Positions 34,749-43,971 of a DNA stretch of 64,000 nucleotides are shown here, piece after piece. This DNA is from DAHUXT01 sp036273675 (GTDB lineage: Bacteria; Chloroflexota; Ktedonobacteria; Ktedonobacterales; JADMIN01). The position numbers were made by a program, and so were the translations under genes. A model generated the notes under the pieces. That model saw only the letters and a program-made list of their open reading frames with translations, was not told the DNA's origin and ran no database searches. Each line of letters starts with the position of its first letter. Position 1 is the stretch's first letter. The DNA lies in assembly GCA_036273675.1 (NCBI GenBank), contig DASUHD010000153.1:36541-100540 (forward strand). The letters run 5' to 3'.

Positions 34749-35489
34749 TCAGCTTGGCAGCAACGAGACGGACTGCCCCACGCGCAGCATGCCCCGGCGT
34801 TGCGGCAGACCATAGACGCCAAGCTGGCTATCACGCGACCGCACCACCTCCGCGAGAACGCGCGGCTCCGCCATGGCTGTCGTGGGGTCGAGGGTAATCA
34901 TCTTGCAGCGCTCATCTGGCTCCGAGACGATCATCCGCATCTCGTCCTCGCCGAACATGAGCGACTGTCCCATCCAGCGCTGCTCCGGCGCTGGATCGCC
35001 TTCGGGCGTCTCGATGAGGATGGTGGGGCGGAAGCGCATCGGGTCGAGCGCCATGCCGAGGGTGTTCCCCAGCGAAGCAATCGTGCTGGTGGTGATGACC
35101 GAGAGGGGCGCGGCGTCGTGGGTTGCGCGCCGCCCCAGGCGCAGCAGGTGAAACGGCTGGGGATAGCGCCGGGCGATGTCGGCGTGCAACTCCTCGCTGC
35201 CAATAGGATAGGTCGCGCCCTCAGGCGTCGTAACCATGACGGGCGAGTAATAGGGTCGGCTGGGATCGGTGATCGCGGGCGTATAGAGCAGCAGCTCAGG
35301 TAGCTCACGCCCGGTGAGATAGGGAAAGGTCGAGCGGTTCTCGCTCTGGACGAACGCATAGCTGCGGTCGCCTGGAATGCCCTGCCATTCGACGCTCGAT
35401 TCGTCGAGCGCCTCGCCGCGCATAGACTTGACCGGATAGCGATAGATCGCGCGCACGACGCCGACCACGCTGGATGTCATCTCAGCCAC
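34749..35489 (-). CDS. MOSC-domain protein
   Basis: The 246-residue protein has the MOSC N-terminal beta-barrel (IYRYPVKSMRGEALDESSV, GDRSYAFVQSENRS) and the MOSC domain (FRPTILIETPEGDPAPEQRW, then DERCKMITLDPTT with the conserved cysteine, and LGVYGLPQRRGMLRVGQSV). MOSC proteins bind molybdenum cofactor or transfer sulfur, as in mARC and YiiM, and reduce N-hydroxylated compounds when paired with electron donors. I chose GTG at 35489 because GGAGG lies at good spacing; ATG at 35480 is the alternative. It shares the window with two molybdopterin oxidoreductases, which fits a Mo-cofactor context. Confidence 0.9.
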   Translation of the reverse strand: MAEMTSSVVGVVRAIYRYPVKSMRGEALDESSVEWQGIPGDRSYAFVQSENRSTFPYLTGRELPELLLYTPAITDPSRPYYSPVMVTTPEGATYPIGSEELHADIARRYPQPFHLLRLGRRATHDAAPLSVITTSTIASLGNTLGMALDPMRFRPTILIETPEGDPAPEQRWMGQSLMFGEDEMRMIVSEPDERCKMITLDPTTAMAEPRVLAEVVRSRDSQLGVYGLPQRRGMLRVGQSVSLLPS

Positions 35490-35643
35490 AGACCCCTCCC
35501 AGTGAGTGCGAAAATCCCCACGTTTCACAGCTGCGTTAGACCATTATACAGCCTGTTGACGGCGGTGGCCGCCCGTGGGAGAATTGCGAAGCGCAACCCT
35601 TCCTGCTCCCTGATATGAAGTCATCCTTGAAGATAGGCAAGCA

Positions 35644-36753
35644 ATGAAAATCGGCACCTGCGCCGCGAAGCCCGGCAAGATGACCTTTGGCTCGCTGGAG
35701 GTCATGACCCATTTCGATGGCACGCCCGAGCGCCTGCCAGTGGTGATCGCCGCTGGCCGCCACGATGGCCCCTGCTTCTGGGTCACCGGCAACATTCATG
35801 GCGACGAGTATGTGGGCCTGCTGGCGGTGCAGGACGGCGTGACACGCGCGCTGGCTGACCGCCTGGGCGACCTGCGTGGCACAGTAGTCGCGCTGCCGAC
35901 ACTCAATCCCGCAGGGCTGCGGGTGGGACGCCGCGAAGCCTACTACGATCCCGCGACCGACCCCAACCGCACCTTTCCCGACGCCAACCCCTATGCCGAC
36001 CCCGAGCTGGCCGAGGGCGAGGACGACGACGCGCCAACGCCGTACGAGGTGGCGAGCGGTGTCTATTTCGAGCTGATGCGCCAGACGGCCAACTACCATA
36101 TTGACCTGCACGCGATGTCGATCCAGGCCACGCCATTCACTCTGGTAGACCACCTCCTGTACCACGGCGAGGACGAGCGCCCGCGCATGGAGAAGCTGGC
36201 GCTCCAGATGCACAGTTTGGCGCGCGCCTTCGGTATCCCGGTCATCAACGAATTTCCCAGCCGCAAATACATCAAGAACCGCCTGCATCGCTCGACCGGA
36301 GGCGCGGCGGGGCATGTGCTGGGCATCCCCTCGATTACGCCGGAACTGGGGATGGGCGGCGATGTCGAGCCGAAGGCGTTGCGGGCGGGTATCGCGGGCA
36401 TTCACAATGCGCTGGTCTGGGCGGAGATGCTGCCCGACGACCCCATCGCCATCGACTGGATTCCCCAGCCCGACCTGGGCTATCCGGTGCGGCGCGAGCC
36501 ACATCCGCGCCCGATGGTGACGGGCATCGCGGCGAAGCTGGTGACGCCGGGCGATGTTGTGCGCGCGGGCGATCCAGTCGCGGAGCTACGCGATATCTGG
36601 GGGCGGCCGCTCGGCGATGATGGCTATCTTCGTACCGAGAAAGACGGCTGGGTGCTCAACCTGCGCCCAGGCGTCGGCGTCTATCCCAACCGCGCCATCA
36701 TGGATCTCGCCGTCCGCGACGAGGATCCCCTCGTGCTGCCCTGGCCAGAGTAG
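35644..36753 (+). CDS. Succinylglutamate desuccinylase/aspartoacylase-family (M14-like) deacylase
   Basis: The 369-residue zinc hydrolase shows the His-Glu site in WVTGNIHGDEYVGLLAVQDG, the Arg/Asn substrate region in NPAGLRVGRREAYYDPATDP, and the third ligand in YHIDLHAMS. The C-terminal strand region (KLVTPGDVVRAGDPVAELRD) resembles the beta-barrel end of AstE-type enzymes. Members cleave the amide of an N-acyl amino acid or similar compound; the substrate is unknown. Its ribosome site is weak (AGGCAAGCA). Confidence 0.9.
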   Translation: MKIGTCAAKPGKMTFGSLEVMTHFDGTPERLPVVIAAGRHDGPCFWVTGNIHGDEYVGLLAVQDGVTRALADRLGDLRGTVVALPTLNPAGLRVGRREAYYDPATDPNRTFPDANPYADPELAEGEDDDAPTPYEVASGVYFELMRQTANYHIDLHAMSIQATPFTLVDHLLYHGEDERPRMEKLALQMHSLARAFGIPVINEFPSRKYIKNRLHRSTGGAAGHVLGIPSITPELGMGGDVEPKALRAGIAGIHNALVWAEMLPDDPIAIDWIPQPDLGYPVRREPHPRPMVTGIAAKLVTPGDVVRAGDPVAELRDIWGRPLGDDGYLRTEKDGWVLNLRPGVGVYPNRAIMDLAVRDEDPLVLPWPE

Positions 36754-36841
36754 CCAGTTGTCGCGTGTATTGAAGTACTCGTGGTGTTTGTCGCGTACAC
36801 TGGAAGCATTGCAAGCGGTCTCCATGTGAGAGGAGCGACCC

Positions 36842-38170
36842 ATGTCACGCCAGCGGTTGTTGCGTCTTGCCCTTCCCCTCAGCGCAATTGTCTGCCTGCT
36901 TGTGGCCGGATTGGTGTTCGTACCCCGGCTCGTCCTGGCCAGCGCGCCGAGCAAATCGTCCTCATTTACTACCCAGGCGCGCATGGGCTTCGCGGCGGGC
37001 GACGATTGGGAACCGTCGATCTCCGCGGACCGCTACAAACACGTGTACCTGCTCTACAAGCACTATGATGTGGCGGGCCAGACAACCTGCCCCTCCTGCG
37101 ACCAGCACCTGCTCGTGCAGGTTTCCAGCGACAACGGCAAGACGTGGAGCGCGCCCAGGGCCATCGATCCTGAGGCGACGAAGGGTGGCCAGTTCGACTC
37201 GCAGATCGTCGTCGATCCGGTGGATGGGAAGACGGTCTGGGCCTCGTTCCTGCAGAACAACAAGTCCTCTATCGCCGTGATGAAGTCCACCGATTTCGGC
37301 CAGACGTGGTCCGGGCCGACGATTGTCGAGAATCTGCAACGGGCCACCGATAAAGATGAGCTGGCGGTGCATGGCCAGACCATCGCGGTGGCGTTCAACG
37401 CGGTGCAAAAAATCTATGCGGCGATCTCACATGACGGTGGCGCGACCTGGACGACCTCACTCATCAGCAGCGGTAGCAACCAGCTTGGCTGGTCGCTCGG
37501 CGGTGGCGCGGCCATCGACTCGCACGGCAATATTTTCTTCGGTTTCGCGGGCTATACCCAGAACGGGGGCGCGAAGGGGCCAGTCAACCTCTTCGTCGCG
37601 GCATCCTACGACGGTGGCGCGACCTGGAGCCTCACGCTGGCGGGTGTCAGCGGCGCGCCATATCCCTGCGCCGACTGCGGCTTTGCCTTCCTGGGGGCGC
37701 AGTTGACTCTGGCGGTGGGCGGCGATGACAGCGTCAACCTGCTGTGGAACTCCACCGCCGACCAGACGGACTATGCTCCCGAGCGCATCTACTTCGCGCG
37801 TTCTACCGATGGCGGCCACACCTACTCCGCCCCGCAAGATGTCTCGCTGGCGGCGTCGGGCGTAGAGCATGCTTTCCCCGCGATCACAACGGGCGCCGCT
37901 GGCGACGTGCGCATCGGCTGGATGGACATGCGCACAGGCGCGTGGAACCTCCTCTACCGCTCCAGCACGGACGGCGGCTCTACCTGGAGCGCCGAAACGC
38001 GCATTAGCAGCTATGTGCCTGGCTATAGCTATCTGACCAGCGCGGGTTTTGGCCTGCCCTACGGCGATTATTTCCAGATGGCGGTGGACTCGACGGGCGC
38101 GACCCAGATCGGCTGGGGCGAGTCGAGCAGTTACAACGGCCCCGGCAACATCTGGACATCGCACAACTAA
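36842..38170 (+). CDS. Secreted Asp-box (BNR/sialidase-like) beta-propeller protein
   Basis: The 442-residue protein has a signal peptide (LRLALPLSAIVCLLVAGLVF) and six clear Asp-box turns: SSDNGKTWSAP, STDFGQTWSGP, SHDGGATWTTS, SYDGGATWSLT, STDGGHTYSAP and STDGGSTWSAE. These repeats form a six-bladed propeller as in sialidases and BNR proteins. No sialidase Arg triad is obvious, so the enzyme activity is open. Four cysteines sit in pairs (TCPSCDQH, PCADCGF) and may form a disulphide or bind metal. GAGGAG precedes the ATG. Confidence 0.9.
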   Translation: MSRQRLLRLALPLSAIVCLLVAGLVFVPRLVLASAPSKSSSFTTQARMGFAAGDDWEPSISADRYKHVYLLYKHYDVAGQTTCPSCDQHLLVQVSSDNGKTWSAPRAIDPEATKGGQFDSQIVVDPVDGKTVWASFLQNNKSSIAVMKSTDFGQTWSGPTIVENLQRATDKDELAVHGQTIAVAFNAVQKIYAAISHDGGATWTTSLISSGSNQLGWSLGGGAAIDSHGNIFFGFAGYTQNGGAKGPVNLFVAASYDGGATWSLTLAGVSGAPYPCADCGFAFLGAQLTLAVGGDDSVNLLWNSTADQTDYAPERIYFARSTDGGHTYSAPQDVSLAASGVEHAFPAITTGAAGDVRIGWMDMRTGAWNLLYRSSTDGGSTWSAETRISSYVPGYSYLTSAGFGLPYGDYFQMAVDSTGATQIGWGESSSYNGPGNIWTSHN

Positions 38171-38181
38171 TCACAATCGTC

Positions 38182-38197
38182 TGTTTCATGTGAAACG
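38182..38197. promoter_or_regulatory. parS-like ParB-binding site
   Basis: TGTTTCATGTGAAACG differs from the widely conserved chromosomal parS consensus (TGTTTCACGTGAAACA) at two of 16 positions and keeps the imperfect palindrome GTTTCA-TG-TGAAAC. It is intergenic, 11 bases after the propeller gene. parS sites cluster near the replication origin, and the DnaA-box block is about 33 kb away. Confidence 0.65.
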
Positions 38198-38439
38198 GCA
38201 ACCAGCGACTCTGTATGCATATAGCGGCTCGGCTGCCACTTGTCGGTGGTCGGGCCGTTTTTCCGTGCGTTTGGCCGCGACAGGCAGTTCAGCGCAAAAC
38301 TGCGTTTTGCTCCATTCCCCTCTGGCATATCTTCTGCGACACCTCGACACATGAAGTGCGCCCATTTCTTCCCCACTCTCGCTGCGATGCATCATCGACA
38401 CAGATAACAAGAGCGCACAAAGGAAAGGTCTACTCAAGG

Positions 38440-39465
38440 ATGAACCAGGTAGAAGAACACCGCGACGTTGTAGTAATCACTGGAGCCTCTGGAGGCGTGG
38501 GACGCGCCACCGCACAGGCGTTTGGCAAGCGCGGAGCATCGGTCTGTTTGGTGGCGCGCGGTCAGGCGGGCCTCGAAGGCGCACAGCGCGATGTCGAGCG
38601 GCTGGGTGGGCGGGCCATCATCGTTGCCGGTGATAGCGCCGACCCACAGACCCACGAGCGCGCGGCCCAGCAGGCTGAAGACGCCTTTGGCCCGATTGAT
38701 ATCTGGGTCAATACCGCCTTCGCGACGGTCTTTGGGCCATTTACCGATGTCTCGCCGGAGGAGTACGAACGGGTAACAAGCGTCACATATCTCGGCTATG
38801 TCTACGGCACGCGGGCCGCGCTCAGGCGAATGCTGCCCCGCGACCGTGGCAAGATTGTCCAGGTTGGCTCGGCGCTGGCGTACCGTGGCATCCCGCTCCA
38901 GACGGCATATTGTGGGGCCAAGCACGCTATTCAGGGCTTTACAGAGTCGTTGCGGGCGGAGCTAATGCATAACCACAGCGATGTGCATCTCACGATGGTA
39001 CAGCTCCCAGCCGTCAATACGCCGCAATTCACCTGGGGCCGCAACAAGATGCCGCGCAAGGCGCAGCCCGTCCCGCCCATCTACCAGCCGGAGGTCGTCG
39101 CCGAGGCAATCTACTGGGCCGCGCATCACAAGAAACGCCAACTCTACATCGGCGGCTCGACGCTCACCGTCATCATGGGCAACAAGTTCTTTGCGAATCT
39201 CGGCGACTGGTACCTGGGCCGGACGGGCTACAATAGCCAGATGCGCGACGAGAAGCGGAACCCCAACCAGCCCGATAACCTGTTTCAGCCAGTCGATACC
39301 ACGCAAGACTATGGGTCGCACGGAGCCTTTGACCAGCGCTCCATCAACCACAGCTACGAGGTGTGGGCCGCCGAACATAAAGGAATCATCGCCACGGCCC
39401 TCGCTGGTATCGCCGGGGTCGCCGTCGCCGGGTCGCTCGTCGCGCTCCGCCGTGACAGAGGCTAG
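38440..39465 (+). CDS. SDR-family oxidoreductase with C-terminal membrane helix
   Basis: The 341-residue protein shows the SDR Rossmann motif (VVVITGASGGVGRATAQAF) and the active-site Tyr and Lys in GIPLQTAYCGAKHAIQGFTE, with Ser in VQVGSALAYRG. It lacks the usual YxxxK exactly spaced in ASKA form but has YCGAK. It reduces or oxidises an unknown carbonyl compound with NAD(P). The C-terminus adds a membrane helix (GIIATALAGIAGVAVAGSLV). ATG 38440 was chosen over the upstream open frame because the conserved domain begins there. The next gene starts 6 bases later, so it leads a short operon of redox proteins. Confidence 0.92.
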   Translation: MNQVEEHRDVVVITGASGGVGRATAQAFGKRGASVCLVARGQAGLEGAQRDVERLGGRAIIVAGDSADPQTHERAAQQAEDAFGPIDIWVNTAFATVFGPFTDVSPEEYERVTSVTYLGYVYGTRAALRRMLPRDRGKIVQVGSALAYRGIPLQTAYCGAKHAIQGFTESLRAELMHNHSDVHLTMVQLPAVNTPQFTWGRNKMPRKAQPVPPIYQPEVVAEAIYWAAHHKKRQLYIGGSTLTVIMGNKFFANLGDWYLGRTGYNSQMRDEKRNPNQPDNLFQPVDTTQDYGSHGAFDQRSINHSYEVWAAEHKGIIATALAGIAGVAVAGSLVALRRDRG

Positions 39466-39471
39466 GCGGCC

Positions 39472-40098
39472 ATGGATTGGCCACATCCTCTCGGCTCGCG
39501 TGAAAAACGTGACACACCGCCCGGCTGGAGCTATAACCCCTCGGCATGGCGTGAACGCTGGCTGCTGCTTGCCCTGGCGGCGATTGGCCTGCTCGCCGCG
39601 CTCTACACGGCGCTCTCGCAACTGAGTGTCGTCGGCGCGATGGTGGACCCCTTCTTCGGCAGCGCCAGCTCGTATGCCGTGACGCATTCGGCGATAGCGC
39701 GCCTCTTGCCCGTGCCAGATGGCGTGCTCGGCGTGGTGGGCTACTGCTGCGATCTGCTCTTTGGCGCGATCGGTGGGGAGCGGCGATGGCGTACCCGCCC
39801 CTGGGTCGTGCTGATCTTCGCCCTCGTGATCCTTGCGCTCGGCATGGTCAGTCTCGCGCTGACCATCCTGCAAGGCGCGGTGATCGGTTCGTGGTGTACC
39901 GTCTGCCTGATCTCAGCCGCCGTCTCAACCCTGATTCTGGGGCTGGGCATAGGCGAGGCGCTTGCCAGTCTGCAATATCTCGCGCTGGTCAGGATGAAAT
40001 CCGGAGGAGTGGCTGTGTGGCGCGCGCTCTGGGGAGCGGCGCCCGCGCGCTCGCGCGAACGGATCGCCCCGGCTCCAGGTGGCGCCGTAGGGAGATAG
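39472..40098 (+). CDS. Vitamin K epoxide reductase (VKOR)-family membrane protein
   Basis: The 208-residue protein has about five membrane segments and the VKOR redox motif WCTVC near residue 143 (GAVIGSWCTVCLISAAV). The preceding loop has GYCCDL. VKOR homologues in bacteria reoxidise DsbA-type thiol oxidases using a quinone and so drive disulphide formation outside the membrane. No DsbA-like partner is fused or adjacent. It lies between an SDR and an SPW protein, and the cluster likely forms one transcript. Confidence 0.85.
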   Translation: MDWPHPLGSREKRDTPPGWSYNPSAWRERWLLLALAAIGLLAALYTALSQLSVVGAMVDPFFGSASSYAVTHSAIARLLPVPDGVLGVVGYCCDLLFGAIGGERRWRTRPWVVLIFALVILALGMVSLALTILQGAVIGSWCTVCLISAAVSTLILGLGIGEALASLQYLALVRMKSGGVAVWRALWGAAPARSRERIAPAPGGAVGR

Positions 40099-40132
40099 CA
40101 ATCCAACAGACTCAGGGAGAGAGACAAGGCAT

Positions 40133-40498
40133 ATGTGGTACCAAATCGGCAATATCGCGCTAGGCGTCTGGCTGCTGGTCGCGCCCGGCGTGCTGCCATC
40201 GACTGAATCTGGCGCGGTCATAGTCCGTATCGCGGGACCAATAGCCATCTGGCTTGGCGTGCTGGCGGTTCGTAGCGTCACCCGGCCAGTACGCGCATTG
40301 AACGTGCTGAACGGCATGTTCCTCGTGATCGCCCCCTGGCTCGTGCCGAATACCGGCGCGCTCATTCTGGCGAGTGTGCTGGCCGGCTGGGCCATCATCG
40401 TGCTTTCGATTCCGCGTGGAGTTCTGCGCCAGCGCAGCGGTGGCGGATGGTGGACTGTTTTTCATCCCGAGTTGATTACGCATGTGCCAGAAGACTGA
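40133..40498 (+). CDS. SPW-repeat membrane protein
   Basis: The 121-residue protein contains two similar halves of two helices each, with conserved Trp/Pro turns (NIALGVWLLVAPGVLP and NGMFLVIAPWLVPNTG). SPW-repeat proteins are small membrane proteins often found beside VKOR-like, molybdoenzyme or cytochrome genes. Their function is unknown. A GGGAGAGAG ribosome site precedes the ATG. Confidence 0.88.
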   Translation: MWYQIGNIALGVWLLVAPGVLPSTESGAVIVRIAGPIAIWLGVLAVRSVTRPVRALNVLNGMFLVIAPWLVPNTGALILASVLAGWAIIVLSIPRGVLRQRSGGGWWTVFHPELITHVPED

Positions 40499-40531
40499 AA
40501 CTGGGAAGTCCTAGAGCAAGGAAAGTTGCGT

Positions 40532-42031
40532 ATGTTTCTGTCCTCTTTACATCACCTCATAGTCGCCGATTTCGGCTTTCCGGCATGGCTGCGCGCCGCC
40601 CACTGGATCAACGTCTTCTTCATCGGCCTGCTCGTGCGGTCCGGCATCCAGATTCTGGCGTCCTATCCACGGCTCTTCTGGAAGGACGACTGCACGCCTG
40701 GACACGAGTGGCTCAAGTTCACCCGCCGCAAAGAACCAACAGACCGGCTATGGACATCGCTAGAGGACGAGCAATCCTGGAGTCCGGTGATCGCTCAACC
40801 CGGCGGCAACAACCTGGGACTGGGCCGCCACTTCCATTTCTTCTCGGTCGTCTTCTGGCTGCTGAATGGCGTCATCTACGTGATTCTGCTGTTCGCGACC
40901 GGCGAGTGGCGGCGGCTCATCCCCACCTCGTGGTCGGTCTTCCCCGATGCGCTGCATACGTTCGCCGAGTACATCACCTTCCATCTGCCACCCGCCAGCG
41001 TGTTTCGTCCCTATGATCCGCTTCAGCAACTGACCTATGCGGCGGTCGTCTTTCTGCTCGGTCCATTTCTCATCTTGACCGGCGCGGCGCAGTCACCGGG
41101 CGTCGAGGCGCGCTTCCCCTGGTATCCCAACCTCTTCGGGGGCAGGCAGGTCGCGCGCAGCCTGCATTTCCTCGGGCTGCTGGCGGTGATCGCCTTCACC
41201 ATCCTGCATACGGCGCTGGTGATTATCACCGGAATGGGCAAGAATTTTGGCGACATCATGCTCGGCTACCACGGCAGGGACGAGGGGCTGGCCATCATTG
41301 GTGTCATACTGGTTATCGCCGCTATTCTGGCGCTTTACGGTCTCCTGTCGTGGCTCAGCCTTGGCCACAAACGGGCGGCGCAGCATGCGCTCAGCGAGTT
41401 CTATCAGCCGCTCGTCCGCCTGTTGACCTTGCGGACCTCCTCACGCCAGCACTACGAACCCGCTGAGATATCGCCGTTCTTTACCGTCAACGGCGCCCCG
41501 CCTGAATCCTCGGAGTATCTCAAGCTCATGTGGCAGGACTTCGACGGCTATGCGCTCGAAGTATCGGGGCTGGTGGAGCAGCCCCTGCGGCTGACGCTGC
41601 CAGAGCTGATGGCGATGCCCCGACAATCGCAAATTACCCGGCACAACTGCATTCAAGGGTGGACCGCCATCGGCGAGTGGGCTGGCGTTCCGCTGCACGA
41701 GATTCTCGCCCGCTGCCGACCCCTCCCGAACGCGGAACATCTCGTCTTCTGGTCATTCTCGCAAGACACGACCGGCCAGCAATTCTACGAGACAATCCCG
41801 CTGGAAAGCGCGCTGGATAAACAGACAATTCTGGCTTACGCGATGAACGGCCAACTATTACCCCGACCGCACGGCGCGCCGTTACGGCTGCGGTGCGAGA
41901 CGATGCTTGGGTTCAAGATGTGCAAGTGGGTCTGCCGCATCGAACTGGTCGAAGACTACAAGGCAATTCGTGGCGGCCAGGGCGGCTCACGCGAAGACAA
42001 TCGCTACTACGAGATCTACGCGGGAATATAG
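40532..42031 (+). CDS. Cytochrome b561-type membrane module fused to molybdopterin oxidoreductase
   Basis: The 499-residue protein starts with four to five membrane helices holding histidines suited to haem b (AAHWINVFFIG, RHFHFFSVVFWLL, SLHFLGLLAVIAFTILHTAL). The last 190 residues are a sulfite-oxidase-type Mo-cofactor domain with the cysteine ligand in ITRHNCIQGWTAIGEW. This arrangement lets electrons pass between a quinone and a Mo site. AAGGA at 40518-40522 favours ATG 40532 over a TTG at 40526. It closes the SDR/VKOR/SPW cluster. Confidence 0.9.
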   Translation: MFLSSLHHLIVADFGFPAWLRAAHWINVFFIGLLVRSGIQILASYPRLFWKDDCTPGHEWLKFTRRKEPTDRLWTSLEDEQSWSPVIAQPGGNNLGLGRHFHFFSVVFWLLNGVIYVILLFATGEWRRLIPTSWSVFPDALHTFAEYITFHLPPASVFRPYDPLQQLTYAAVVFLLGPFLILTGAAQSPGVEARFPWYPNLFGGRQVARSLHFLGLLAVIAFTILHTALVIITGMGKNFGDIMLGYHGRDEGLAIIGVILVIAAILALYGLLSWLSLGHKRAAQHALSEFYQPLVRLLTLRTSSRQHYEPAEISPFFTVNGAPPESSEYLKLMWQDFDGYALEVSGLVEQPLRLTLPELMAMPRQSQITRHNCIQGWTAIGEWAGVPLHEILARCRPLPNAEHLVFWSFSQDTTGQQFYETIPLESALDKQTILAYAMNGQLLPRPHGAPLRLRCETMLGFKMCKWVCRIELVEDYKAIRGGQGGSREDNRYYEIYAGI

Positions 42032-42052
42032 CGGTGGGCAACCCCCTCCCAT

Positions 42053-42208
42053 GGCCCCTCCCCCTTCCAGGGAGAGGGGAACCAGAAGCGCCTCCAGCGA
42101 TTCATTCTCAAGTCGGAGGGGCTTACTGTCTGGCCAACGGCATACACCATTCGAGTTAAACTCTGGAAGCCCCTCTCCCCGCAGGGGGGAGGCGTTGGGG
42201 AGGGGGCT
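42053..42208. repeat. GC-rich palindromic elements, copies 2 and 3
   Basis: At 42053-42078 CCCCTCCCCC-TTCCA-GGGAGAGGGG folds back, and at 42169-42208 CCCCTCTCCCC faces GGGGGGAGG with a GGGGAGGGGG tail. They sit between the convergent molybdoenzyme and ThDP-enzyme genes and may serve as bidirectional terminators. Related copies occur at 25646 and 48760. Confidence 0.6.
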
Positions 42209-42216
42209 GTCGGCCG

Positions 42217-43971
42217 CTACACCACCTCGCGAATCTTGTCGGCGAGCACGTCCTTGACGATAGCCTTGCGATCTTTCTCCCCCTTGAGCAGCGCCTCTGC
42301 AAAGTGGATCGCCTGCTGGGTTGTGATCTTGCCGGGCAGTGGTGGTTCATTGGGATCGACTACCGCCTGGATGAGCGCCGGACCTGACTGCGCGAACGCC
42401 GCCCGCACGATCTCCGCCGCTCTGGTTGGATCTTCCAGCGTGAAGCCGGGAATGCCGCACGCCTGGGCGTAGAGCGCGAAGTCGATGGGCTGCAACTCCA
42501 CCCCATACTGTGGATTGCCCTCCAGGACCAGTTGTTCCCACTTGATCTCGCCTAGCACATTGTTCTTGATGAGCATGATCTTGATCGGCAGATTGTACTT
42601 GCGAATGGTCGCCAACTCGCCCATCAGCATCGTAAAGCCGCCGTCGCCCACCATCGCGACGACCTGGCGATTCGGATAGGCGACCGCCGCCGCAATAGCG
42701 TAGGGCAATCCCTCGGCCATCGTCGCCAGGATGCCCGAGACCGAGAACATCATCCGGTCGCGGATCATCAGGTGACGCGCGGCCCAGGTGGTCACGGTGC
42801 CACAGTCGCAGGCGATGATTGCGTCGTCATCCAGGAATTTGTTGAGCGTATAGGCGGCAACCTCAGGCTTCATCGGCGTGGAGGTCGCGGTACCGCGATT
42901 CTCCATCAGTTGCATCCAGTCCTTCATGTTCTTCTGCGCCTGCTGCAGGAAGCTCCGATCCTGCTTGCGCTGGAGCAGGGGAAGCAGTGCGGCGAGCACG
43001 CGGCTGGCATCGCCCACCAGCCCCACATCGACTGGATGTCGCAGCCCAATGCGCGCGGGATCGATGTCGATTTGCACGGTCTTCGCCTGTCCCGGCTTCG
43101 GCAGGAACTCCATATAGGGGAAGTTGGCGCCGATCATAATGAAGGTGTCGCAGCCCTCCATCGCATCGGAAGAGGCCGCCGTGCCCAGCAGGCCAATCCC
43201 GCCGGTGGTGTAGGGGCTGTCGTCGGGAAGCACTGCCTTGCCCAGCAGCGCCTTGGCGACGGGAGCGCCCAGTAGCTCAGCCATTTGCGTGACCGCGTTG
43301 CGGGCGTTGAGCGCGCCGCGCCCCACGAGCATTGCCACCTGCGACCCGGCGTTGATAACGTCCGCCGCACGTTGCAGCTCATCCTGTGTCGGCATCGGGT
43401 ACTGCGGCACGAATACCGCCGAGCTATGCTTCTGAATGTTGGCGTCCGAACGTTCGCCGTCCGAGGTTGTCCAGTCCTGGATATCTTTCGGGATGCTGAT
43501 GTGGGCCACGCCGCGATAGCCGAGCGCGTGCTTGATCGCCGCATCTACGACGTTGTTAACGTGCATCGGCCCCATAACGCGCTCATTGTAGACGGAAACA
43601 TCCATAAAGACTTTAGTCAGATCCACATCCTGCTGATAGTGGGTGCCAATCAGGTCATGAAAGGTATGTCCCGTGATCGCCAGCACCGGCTGATTATCCA
43701 TCTTGGCGTCATAGAGACCATTGAGCAGATGGACTCCTCCGGGGCCAGAGGTCGCCAGGCAGACGCCCAATCGTCCAGTGTACTTGGCGTAGCCGCATGC
43801 CGCGAAGGCCGCCGATTCTTCATGCCGCACCTGGATGAACCGTATCTTGTCCTGGTGCGTCCGCAATGACTCGAAGATGCCATTTACCCCATCGCCAGGA
43901 AATCCAAAGATCGTATCCACTCCCCAATCGATCAGCCGCTCGACCAGTATGTCGGCTGTCCGCTTTGCCAT
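42217..43971 (-). CDS. Thiamine-diphosphate-dependent enzyme of the pyruvate oxidase/PoxB type
   Basis: The 584-residue protein has the three-domain ThDP fold. VDTIFGFPGDGVNG and FIQVRHEESAAFAACGYAK carry the catalytic Glu. The middle FAD/nucleotide-type domain is ALLGKAVLPDDSPYTTGGIG. The C-terminal ThDP motif GDGGFTMLMGELA ends at IKNN. The closest match from memory is pyruvate oxidase or quinone-dependent pyruvate dehydrogenase. That would convert pyruvate to acetate or acetyl phosphate and could feed electrons to quinones. ATG 43971 with GGAAGGGA upstream fits the family start. Confidence 0.9.
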   Translation of the reverse strand: MAKRTADILVERLIDWGVDTIFGFPGDGVNGIFESLRTHQDKIRFIQVRHEESAAFAACGYAKYTGRLGVCLATSGPGGVHLLNGLYDAKMDNQPVLAITGHTFHDLIGTHYQQDVDLTKVFMDVSVYNERVMGPMHVNNVVDAAIKHALGYRGVAHISIPKDIQDWTTSDGERSDANIQKHSSAVFVPQYPMPTQDELQRAADVINAGSQVAMLVGRGALNARNAVTQMAELLGAPVAKALLGKAVLPDDSPYTTGGIGLLGTAASSDAMEGCDTFIMIGANFPYMEFLPKPGQAKTVQIDIDPARIGLRHPVDVGLVGDASRVLAALLPLLQRKQDRSFLQQAQKNMKDWMQLMENRGTATSTPMKPEVAAYTLNKFLDDDAIIACDCGTVTTWAARHLMIRDRMMFSVSGILATMAEGLPYAIAAAVAYPNRQVVAMVGDGGFTMLMGELATIRKYNLPIKIMLIKNNVLGEIKWEQLVLEGNPQYGVELQPIDFALYAQACGIPGFTLEDPTRAAEIVRAAFAQSGPALIQAVVDPNEPPLPGKITTQQAIHFAEALLKGEKDRKAIVKDVLADKIREVV

